A stretch of 64,000 bases of DNA, taken from assembly GCF_048544455.1 (NCBI RefSeq), contig NC_133526.1, positions 946,001 through 1,010,000 on the forward strand. The letters run 5' to 3'. Every line of letters starts with the position of its first letter. Position 1 is the stretch's first letter. The stretch comes from Silene latifolia. Taxonomy: Eukaryota > Streptophyta > Magnoliopsida > Caryophyllales > Caryophyllaceae. The notes beneath the pieces were generated by a model, which saw nothing but the letters and a program-made list of their open reading frames with translations, was not told the DNA's origin and ran no database searches. A program made the position numbers and the translations under genes. Below are positions 55,962 through 64,000 of this stretch, one piece after another.

Positions 55962-56560
55962 CGGCGGAGGTGTCCAAAACAATTGTTGGCACCCCAACGC
56001 ATGTTTATATCTAATGAAGAATCATCCAAGTTTTCCATCAAAGTGTTTATCCCCTCCGTAGTCATATCGAGGTAGACGCCACAGCCCAAGCCGGGCAGTC
56101 ACCCCAAGAAGTAGACGCCACGACAGTCACTACCAGTGCAGTTGATACTCGCAAAAGCGACCAACATGCCTTAGGAACGTATAAGTACAGTTGAGACGCA
56201 ATTCTAGCCGCCTCGGCCAACCGAAGGCCTGGCAGAGGAAGCGATCAATATGTCTGCAGATACGAACGCTGTCGAGCCGTAACCTCTAGCCGCCTCGGCC
56301 AACCGAAGGCCTAGCAGGGGACACAACGGTCGATACGCTAACATGTTCACAGCGGCGGTTGGGAAACGCAAATCGGACGCCTCAGCCAGACCGAGAGTGA
56401 AAGAGGAAGCGACCAACATGCCAACATGTTTAAAAAACGTTAAACACAGTTGAGATACGCATTCTAACTGCCTCGGCCAGGCCGAAGGCAAAAAACGAAA
56501 AAAGCGCTCAATTAATAACGTAAGAAGACAAGTGAAGGATTGTGATCAAAGCCCCGGCCA
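55962..56560. repeat. Tandem repeats in the Tat-type 3' region
   Basis: After the integrase stop (55961), four or five degenerate units of about 90-120 bp carry cgcctcggccaaccgaaggc, gaggaagcgaccaacatg and agttgagatacgcattcta. Tat/Retand-type elements commonly carry such repeats here. Confidence 0.65.
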
Positions 56561-56817
56561 AGCCGAGGGCCAATAAACAAACTTTATTAAAAATGATTAC
56601 AAGTACAGAGAATACAGACGACGGCCGTCCCCATAGGGATAAGCCAAAACACAACCTACCAAAGTTTTACAAAAAACAAGGAAAAGAAGAACAAAAGGTT
56701 ACAGACATATCATTTAAGCGCCAAAAGATGGCAGGGAGGAAAGGCTTAATAATTGGCCCCCGAACAGCTGAAGCTATCCGAGATGCCGGGTGAACCTGGT
56801 GACGACCGCCCGTCTCC

Positions 56818-57959
56818 CTATGCCTGTTGCTGCTTGCCATCAGCGACGTCAGCAGCATCATCTTTGGTAGGCGACCCAGAAACTGTCTTGGCAGCTTCAG
56901 CCTCAGCAGCCTCAGCAGCCTCAGCTGCCCTCAGTCTCTCAGCCTCCTCCTTGGCCGCCTTCGCAATTTCAGCACGGAGCGCCTTCTCCGCAGCCTCCTC
57001 CTCCTCCTTCTTGACCTTCGCCTCCTCAGAGGCCTTCGCCTCCGCGGCCTTCTCTTTAGCTTCAAGCTTGTCATCAAGCAGCTCGTCAAATTTTTGCCAC
57101 GGAAAGGAGCCATCAAGAAAGAGCTCCCCTATCACTTCCCTGGCGGCTTCTTCGGCCAGGTCCCGGTATTGGGCGCACATGTTAGGGAGGATATTGCGTT
57201 GGAGCGTCTCAATGTCCTCCTCCCTCTGAGTGATGATAGCATCCTTATTCTGAACCACCTTCCCCTGGGCCTGAAACATGGACTTCCATTGGTCCCTCTT
57301 CTGAGCATTGAAGTCGGCGACGGCCTGAAGCTTGTTACGCTCCTCCAGCAGCTTAGCAACTTCAGCCTCTGCAGCCTCAGCCTTGGCTCTCTCATCAAGG
57401 ACTGCCTTTTCAGCGTTCTCCCTAAGTTTTCGCTCAGCATGGACCGCCTTTTCAGCCTCAGCCTTGGCCCTCTCAGCTTCATCCTTGGCAGCAGCGAGTT
57501 CAAGCCTGAGCCGCTCGAGCTGAGGGGCAGCTTCAGCCATGGCCTTGTCTTGCTCCACAATAAGAGCACCGGCCACATCAGCCCACTTCGACAGCAGCCT
57601 GGCCAAACTTAGGCCCTCCGACCTAATCTGGACGGGGGTAGGCTTCGGGAAGGAGGAGACGACGGTGGCATCTTGACCACCCGTCTGCGCAGGTCGCTTC
57701 TCAGCACGCCGATCAACAATGTGTTCGGCAGACGAAGGCTGTTGAACTACAAAAAAATCAATCAAATCATCCATGTCAACATTCATGGACATACCAGAGA
57801 GCCTGTCATCAGGAACGCCTAATGAACCGGCTAAATCTGAGCCACAAGTTAGATCTGTACCAGTCTTGGCCTTCTTGGCCGGAGGCCGCATTTCTTTGCC
57901 GGCCTCAGTAGCAGCAGCAGTAGCAGCAGTGGCAGCGGCAGCAGTTGCAGCAGACGCTG
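56818..57959 (-). CDS. Antisense ORF of the Tat element, coiled-coil part
   Basis: The minus-strand frame from 57959 (ATG at 57891) to 56818 encodes a long Ala/Glu/Lys-rich coiled coil (ERAKAEAEKAVHAERK, LEERNKLQAVADFNAQKRD, KAKASEEAKVKKEEEEAAEK). It continues exon sequence at 58315-57960 in another frame (a 1-nt slip in the ctctttctaagaggaag region), so the reading is damaged or the slip is a sequencing error. Together with 58421-59399 it forms the antisense ORF characteristic of some Tat elements. Its function is unknown. Confidence 0.7.
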
Positions 57960-58315
57960 TCTCCTTCCTCTTAGAAAGAGAGGAGATTCCACTGCCAAGG
58001 TGACCACCTCCTCGGCGGTAATATCAACGATCTCCACCGTCTCCTTTTGGACTGAAGGGATGGGAGGTGGAACTGATGTAGACGCCGTCGCTGCCGAAAA
58101 CTTTGTTTTCCGCGTTCGGCGCGGTATGTTACCAGCAACCTTCGCCTGGGTCGCCGTCGTATCTAAGCCCTTCAGCTGCTGATCCATGAGATCATTGGGC
58201 CCCGGTCTGCGATCACGAGCCTGGGCCTTAGGGTGCAAATCAACAACTTGCTTGTCCTTATCAAGTCCCATTCTCCTAAGGATATCTTCAGACAGATCCG
58301 GGCCAAAATGGTCTG
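57960..58315 (-). pseudogene. Antisense ORF middle exon
   Basis: Follows a splice acceptor (TTTCCTTTGCAG, about 58316). Encodes HFGPDLSEDILRRMGLDKDK and a Pro/Thr-rich linker, then shifts frame against the coiled-coil part near 57975. Confidence 0.6.
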
Positions 58316-58420
58316 CAAAGGAAACGAAGCAAGGGTTAGGTAGAAGAAATAAATCAAAGTTAAAAAAAAACAGAAACATTAAAAGCAGAAATGGGCCTCA
58401 CACCGACCCCACTCACCCCG

Positions 58421-59399
58421 TTCGAGGGCCGGTATGAGGCCGACGTGGCAGAGCAGCTCATCCTGAAGAATGATCTGCGTCGGGGGAATCCATCCCTTCG
58501 TCATCCCATTCTTCTCCGCCTCAAACAGCCTCATCGCCCGCTTCTCGTCCGCATTAAGAGGGACCTTGCTGGCGTCCATCTTAAACTTACTCCGGGAGAC
58601 CCATTTGTCATGCTCCCCCTTACTCTCGCACCGCAAATTGACTTGATGCTGGAAGGACCGGGGCAGCGGATAGTCATCCGGCACCTCAACGTATACCCAA
58701 CGCGTCTTCCAGTCCTTGCAGGAAGAAAGCTTATCAACGGAGACGTACCCCGGCTCCGTCTGCACGCTGTACCACCCAACGCGACCAGGGGCTGACGGCC
58801 GAAGGTGATGAAGCCGGCGGAATAAGTTAACTGTTGGGACCTCCCCCTTAAAAAGGCAAAGCCACACAAAGCCGACTATAGTCCTAACGGCCAACGGGTG
58901 CAGTTGGGCCACGGCGACGTTCATGGCTTTAATTATGGCCATAATGTATTCTTTCAGAGGAAACCGGAGCCCATACTCCAGGTGTCTGATGTATACGCCG
59001 ATGCAGCCCTTGGGAGGGCAACAGACCGCCTGACCTTCCCCAGGAATAACAATACTATACTCCCTGCCGAAGGAGAAGTGACGTTCGAAGAAGTCGGGAC
59101 CCAAAAACCGCAAACTTGTTGGTCCAAGCACGGTCAGGGCAGGCCTTACAGGCGTCGCCGTGGTCCATGATATACGGCCTCTCCTCATTAGGAAGAGTCC
59201 TTTCAACATCGTCACCGTCATCATCAACATCATCATCCTCATCCTCCCATTCCTCCAAAACTTTTGGATCAACGTCAGGAGAAGGAGACCTAGGACCCCC
59301 GGACCTCAGCGGGATGGCGGCTAGTGCTTCCTCTTCACCAAAACGCGACGGGGATCCCCCCGGCGCAGGGTTACTAGGTCCGGCATCAGCAGAAGACAT
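58421..59399 (-). CDS. Antisense ORF of the Tat element, transposase_28-like part
   Basis: Starts at ATG 59397-59399 with an acidic, low-complexity leader (WEDEDDDVDDDGDD). The body resembles the 'putative gypsy type transposon' family (Pfam Transposase_28): EYGLRFPLKEYIMAIIKAMN, VAVAQLHPLAVRTIVGFVWL. It ends at a GTGAGT donor (58420). The frame changes once between 59160 and 59090, by splicing or a lesion. Antisense to pol, between integrase and the 3' LTR, with its own presumed minus-strand promoter near 59400-59600 (tataaatag on the minus strand, about 59580). Confidence 0.7.
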
Positions 59400-60060
59400 G
59401 TTCACAACAAAAACTTAATAATATAAAGTTGGAAAATTTGTTTGTTTACCTTGAAGAAAAAGTGCTACGCCGAAGTAACGATTCTGAAAACTAGAGAGAA
59501 GTTTCGTCAAAGAGGGCTAGAAAGAAGAAATTTTTTGAGAAAATGAATTTGGAAGGCCAAATTCAGGGGCTAACTCTCCTATTTATAGGGCAAAGCCCAC
59601 TCAATCCGACCAATCAGGGCAAAGCCCATGAAGCGTCAACCAATCAGCAACGAGACACATGTCAAGCATGCAGCCATGGAATGTCAATCGACAAATAGTT
59701 ACAAAGCTTCTTCAACACGCTCCTTGACAGAATGCCAAACGACGTATCTTCTTCAAACACGCCCCTTGGTATCTACTTGCCAAAACGACCCGCTGATTCA
59801 ACCAAGCTTGGCAGCACCGGCTGGGGGCAATTAAAAGCACACGGCACTCACAACCTCGGTCTCGGCCAGCGCCACTTTCTTTTCCACATCTGATGTCCAG
59901 TACACATCCATGTGGAGGGGGGATATGATACGGTACGGCCTAAGCAGAACCAAGCCGAGGAAGAAGAAGCCGAGACAGAAATTTGATCAAAACTTGCGCA
60001 GAATACGCTCAACACTCATCGAAGGTCCATACCACGGCATAGACTACGCTGGGGGCAAAT
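59400..60060 (-). other. Tat-type region upstream of the antisense ORF
   Basis: Non-coding. On the minus strand it holds a TATA-like box (TATAAATAGG, about 59579-59588) and could be the promoter of the antisense transcript; it ends in the polypurine tract. Confidence 0.45.
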
Positions 60061-60659
60061 TGATGGGGCATATTCTGCACCCGCTGACCGAGTCAACATA
60101 TTGAGCAAGGTCAAAGATATCCACAACAAGTCAACGACTTAGACAGCCCAACCGACGCGGCCGTCGGCTGTCTCTTGGGTCTCGGGCCGGGACAACTAGC
60201 CAGCCGGGGCACATATCCGCGTACTCATATCCAAGACCCCTCGGCGGCGAGTCAACAGGGCCCGCCGGCCTGCCATGGGTCCCTCGGCCGAGGGTAGATC
60301 AGTCTTTCCACCTGCTAGCCACTTGGCCACTTGGCCACTACGTGACAAAAGGTGAAAGTCTATAAATACTCCTCAACCCTCATTGAGGAAAGGATCCACA
60401 ATCTAACCTAAAATTTACTATTCATCTGGTAATATCTTCCTTATCTCTCTACAACCTATACTTCGCCAAGTAACATACGACTTAATCCCTTTAAGTTCAC
60501 TGACTTGAGCGTCGGAGTGAGTACGCTCGGTGCAAAGCCGAGCCCTCAGTTTGTTCATCGTTTCAGGAGAGACCGAGAGGAAGAGTCAAAGCAAGGAAAG
60601 ACATCCATTCACCAAGCTTGCGTGGTAAACAACACTGCTCTGGAATTACACCCGGAACA
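60061..60659 (+). repeat. Tat-type 3' LTR
   Basis: 599 bp, followed by the target duplication ATTAT and the remainder of the Copia-like 3' LTR. Confidence 0.92.
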
Positions 60660-60865
60660 ATTATAAATACAGTCTTATGTATTCATATCATATAACAAGA
60701 TTATCAATAACAAAGTACGTTTATGAAATACTCTCCCTTATAAAATCTATCATATATCATGTTGTTTACTGAAAATACATATAACACACATTTTATAAGA
60801 GCGAATCACAATTGGTAAGGACGAATTCATAGCTTCATAGCGAATTCGGTAACCATGATTAGAAT

Positions 60866-61810
60866 GCTTATTTGGAGGCTGGTGAGGTCCTGGCTGATGC
60901 AGTAGGAGGAAAGGTGCGTAGTGATTGAAAGTGACTAGGAAAAAAAAAGTAACTTAATGAAAATTGATCTGAAGAGGAAGAAGAAAAAGCGAGGTACACC
61001 ACTCTATATATAGGACTAGGAAAAAAGTAACTTAAAAGACAAATTGCTAAAAAAATGACAAATTGATAAAAAAAAATGAAAAACTGTGATAAATTGATCG
61101 AAAAACTAAAACCTTATTTAATTTACTATTTTTACATTTAAATTTGATCAAAATACCCTTGCGTAAATTAAATTAATGATCCAATTAAAACACAAATCGA
61201 AAACTTGGTAATAAGGTAATACGAGTAGTCTCAGTAGTCAGTCCCTCCGTACCGGTCAATCGAAAACGGGTAAATAAGGTTTACATAATATGCAAGTGTA
61301 TCGTGTATGTATGTAAACCTAGTTAGATCAATAACTAAGGCCATCGTATACACTAATAGTCCTATGTCCGGTTAATTGTTTATTAATTACCTATTTCATT
61401 TTAAATTATCTTAGTTAATTATTTACCTTTTTATTCTAGGATTGCACACTCGATTTGATTCACTTGTCATCTAATAACTGGTCGATTATTCTTCTTTTTT
61501 TAATTTTGTGTCAAAAACAAAAATAAATAAATGACCGGGACATGAGGAGTCCTCAAGAAATCCTTATACATAAAAATCCAAAAAATAATTTCAAAAATCT
61601 ATACGGTTAATTTTGAACATTAATAATACAAATTCGAACTGCATGTGACTTTATTTTCGAGCCGAGGAGCCAATGTTAACTCGGCTTGACAGGGTTAAGT
61701 TCTCGAGTTGAGCTCGGTCGCACGAGCTATCTCGTTTCGTTCACTGTCTATTTCACAAATGCGTAAAAACTCGCCTATAAAAACGAGAATTTGTTTCAAT
61801 TATTACCAAA
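60866..61810. other. Intergenic, duplicated DNA
   Basis: AT-rich. 61290-61640 is paralogous to 63395-63750 (tagatcaataactaaggcca, aataatttcaaaaatctata). 61690-61810 is paralogous to 48890-49001. No gene. Confidence 0.6.
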
Positions 61811-62665
61811 TTAGTGTAGATCCCGCGCAAATGCGCGGTAAATATAAGTCTTTTAATTTTTAGTGTATTAGTTATAGATTTTAGATTTATATCTCATAAA
61901 TTTTTATAAAAAATAACTAATAATAAAATTAATCAAAATAATTGAATAATTTCATGAATTGTGTTTTTTTTATGAAAATATTTTAGTTACATCAAATTAT
62001 TTTAAAAAAAATCTTTTTTCGTCACGAAATTAATAATAAGAGATACGGTTTTTATGTATAGGTTATTTTAAATGGAAAATTAGTTTAATAAATGAAAATA
62101 TAATTTGTTTCCATACATAAGTTTGAGCACTTTGTAAGGAAAATTTTAAAGAAGTTGTATTATCTTAGTATATAGGAGGATTTATATACTTTTTAAATTT
62201 GCACCTCATTAATATTTATAAGTTCACTCAATTGTGAATTGTAAATTTTTATTTAAATCGTGAACTTAAATTGTGAATTTTTAAATTTGCACCTCATGAA
62301 ACAAAAAAATGAAACGGAAAACTAATAAAAAAAATTATTTAAATTGTGAATTTTTTTTTTAGTGAATGTTTTTTGTTACGAAGTTAATAGTAAGTATGTG
62401 TCAAGTTATTCTTTACAGTAATAATTATTGCATTACTGAAAAATTTAGCAACTTATACTTTATAGTTTAATATTAATTTTATTTTATTTTAATGAAAAAA
62501 TCTTAATTATGAATTTATTTAAAAAATTAGAGTTTATTTACAAGAATGTATTCATTGAAAAGATAATAGTTTAATGGAAGAAAATTTTATTTATTACCTT
62601 ATTTAGCTAGATGCTTTTTAAAGGGAAGACTAAGAAAATTTTTATTCTCTTAGTAATAAGAGGGA
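61811..62665 (-). mobile_element. Small non-autonomous Helitron with preserved empty site
   Basis: On the minus strand it begins TCCCTCTTATTACTAAGAG (62665 downward) and ends in the hairpin CCGCGCATTTGCGCGG plus GATCTACACTAA (61811), inserted between A (61810) and T (62666). The paralogous sequence at 48985-49020 (ctattaccag/attgaagtaa) lacks the insert exactly at this point. 855 bp, AT-rich, non-coding. Confidence 0.88.
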
Positions 62666-63789
62666 TTGAATAAATTTCATTGTAAATTAATTAAATAATA
62701 ATACGACTCTATTATGCGAATAAAACAAGCCAACTACCCCGCCTATCTCACTTATCTTATCTCCCTTTTATAACTAAGCTCAATACACTACCCTACCCGA
62801 TCTACCTAACTTCTCATATCTTCTTCTCATTTAATTTCTGTTAATTATCGAGTTAAACTCAACCAAATTATCTATCTCCAATGTGTTGGATGGATAGCAA
62901 TGGGTTGTTTTATTAAGAAATACTTACCCCTCTGTCCTAGTGAATACATTTGACCATTTTGGATTTCATTATTTTTCCGGGTCAAATCATTAAGATTTAA
63001 CAATTATTCGGTTTTGATCGAGTTTGGGTAAGGTGTTATTATTTAGAAATCGGGATCATAGTTCAGTTGCTCAGGACAAGTACGTCGCAGATGAAGTTTT
63101 TCAAATCGGATTCCTTGCAAAGGATAGTTTTGTCAAATTTATTTAGAATAATGGAAAATTAAGCTATATGTAACATTTTTGGCCTATTTGTCATAATTCT
63201 TCACTTTTTTTTTTTACCAATTTATTAGTACACTCTATAATTTTTAATCAATTTGGCAAACCACCTCCACTTTTTTACCAATTTAATAGTTTGGCCCATT
63301 ATTATGTAAAGACGTCTAAATCGTCTAAGTCATGCCTTATCGATTCATAAGATATACTCTGCATATATACAAGTAGTATACAACAAGTGTACATATATGT
63401 AAACCTAGTTAGATCAATAACTAAGGCCATCTTACACACGTACTAATAATCTCTCTATTCGAGTCAATTGTTTACTTATATCATTTTAAATTCTCTCAAT
63501 CAATTATTTATCTTTTTTATTTTAGGAATATCTTTGATTGATAACTTGATACTCCATATTACACACTCCATTTGATCAACTTGTCACCTAATAATTGGTC
63601 AATTGTTCTTCTTTTCTTGGTCGTTGTGCCAAAAATAAAGATAAACAAATGGAACATAGAAAATTGTATTTAAGAAACCTATATACATAAAAATCTAAAA
63701 ATAATTTCAAAAATTTATACTATCTAATTTCAAACATTAATTTAAACATTTTAAGAGGACTACCTAAATCCCTAAAAAGTAATAATTAT
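62666..63789. other. Intergenic, duplicated DNA with an F-box relic
   Basis: 62840-62920 carries an F-box gene fragment (ccaatgtgttggatggatag context) and 63395-63750 duplicates 61290-61640. Otherwise AT-rich with no gene. Confidence 0.5.
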
Positions 63790-63930
63790 GAAAGATAATT
63801 TGGTTAAACTGATTAACCAAATTATCTATCTTCAACTTGTTGGATGCAGCAATTGGTTGATTATTGAAGAAATACTTACCCCCTCTGTCCCAGTGAATAG
63901 TTGACGGAGGGAGTACATACAAGATTGCCC
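63790..63930 (+). pseudogene. F-box gene fragment, third relic
   Basis: Near-identical to 49388-49530, including cttcaacttgttggatgcag (LVGC) and the truncated Stowaway-like end with gacggagggagtac. The remaining 70 bases to the window end show nothing recognisable. Confidence 0.6.
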
Positions 63931-64000
63931 GTCAAAGCTGAACAAGTAGTGCTCCAAATGTGTATGTACGTATCTAGAGCGTATGTTTTCAATTAGCCGC

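Larger units (their letters stand above)
51569..60659 (+). mobile_element. Tat-lineage Ty3/gypsy retrotransposon, gag-deleted
   Basis: LTRs 51569-52160 and 60061-60659 (TGATGGGGCATATT...CCCGGAACA) with the 5-bp duplication ATTAT (51564-51568, 60660-60664). A polypurine tract (ctgggggcaaa) precedes 60061. Pol contains a second, archaeal-type RNase H and there is an antisense ORF between integrase and the 3' LTR; both mark the Tat lineage. gag is missing: the internal region starts attggccccc (primer-site-like) and passes at once to protease. Frameshifts and stops break pol. Confidence 0.92.
50468..60752 (+). mobile_element. Short non-autonomous Copia-like element, 3' LTR split by a Tat element
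   Basis: 5' LTR 50468-50710 (243 bp, TATTAGG...TCTATCA; an 18-bp head unit TATTAGGAAGGAATAAGA is doubled). The tRNA-iMet-type primer site TGGTATCAGATCC is at 50711. A 720-bp interior has no gag or pol, and a polypurine tract (gagggaggg) ends at 51430. The 3' LTR is in two parts, 51431-51568 and 60660-60752. Flanked by TATAT (50463-50467, 60753-60757). The LTRs begin TA rather than TG. Confidence 0.88.
50408..60857. mobile_element. hAT-like element carrying nested retrotransposons
   Basis: Ends CATGGTTACCGAATTCGC (50408) and its exact complement (60840-60857), flanked by the 8-bp duplication ATTAGAAT (50400-50407, 60858-60865). Without its inserts it is only about 165 bp, so it was a MITE. 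An approximately 10.3-kb Copia/Tat nest sits inside. Confidence 0.85.

Noticed and set aside
56827..57612. Long + strand frame (261 residues)
   Set aside because: Shadow of the antisense coiled-coil ORF; Leu/Ser-rich composition is the complement of Ala/Glu codons.

Overview
This is a nuclear plant window. It is AT-rich and has long intergenic stretches, and about two thirds of it is made of layered transposable elements (LINE, Athila-type and Tat-type Ty3/gypsy, Copia, Helitrons, MULEs, hAT and Stowaway-like MITEs, a SINE). Host genes are few and are single-exon or small. The repeat styles (Tat element with an antisense ORF, Athila-type element, gtgacgg-type MITEs) suggest a eudicot, possibly Caryophyllales/Caryophyllaceae; that placement is inference.

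Left third (1-15 kb): the 3' part of a gypsy-type LTR, then an intact intronless CYP94-type cytochrome P450 (2600-4201). Next come a decayed minus-strand multi-exon coding remnant (5.8-6.9 kb), an F-box pseudogene fragment (7.08-7.58 kb), and a decayed MuDR-type transposase with a convergent GRF-type gene (8.2-11.7 kb). The segment ends in a MITE-rich stretch with a candidate Helitron.

Centre (15-36 kb): two first exons of a 2-oxoglutarate-dioxygenase-like gene face each other around a 5'-truncated LINE. The LINE is split by a 14.2-kb Athila-type element on the minus strand (17484-31683, 5-bp target duplication CTGAG). That element has lost almost all of pol, carries an inverted gag segment, keeps an Athila ORF (env position), and contains a Helitron with further MITEs inside. 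Its U3 regions and the stretch just upstream of the env-position ORF both carry arrays of GC-rich palindromes spaced about 85 bp. I regard these arrays as the most unusual signal in the window. A second Helitron lies upstream of the right-hand dioxygenase exon.

Right part (36-64 kb): a tRNA-derived SINE split by a solo LTR, an intact F-box gene (40567-41694), a minisatellite, and a MULE-type MITE with four small hairpins. These are followed by three damaged RADIALIS-like (single SANT/MYB) copies, with an internally deleted MULE or a large nested insertion close upstream of two of them. The nested insertion is a hAT-like element containing a short Copia-like element, whose 3' LTR contains a 9.1-kb Tat-type retrotransposon. 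The last 3 kb are segmental duplicates of RADIALIS/F-box flanks, one of them carrying a Helitron whose empty site is preserved at 49.0 kb.

Only the P450 and the F-box gene look intact as host genes; everything else recognisable is transposon-derived, truncated or frameshifted.
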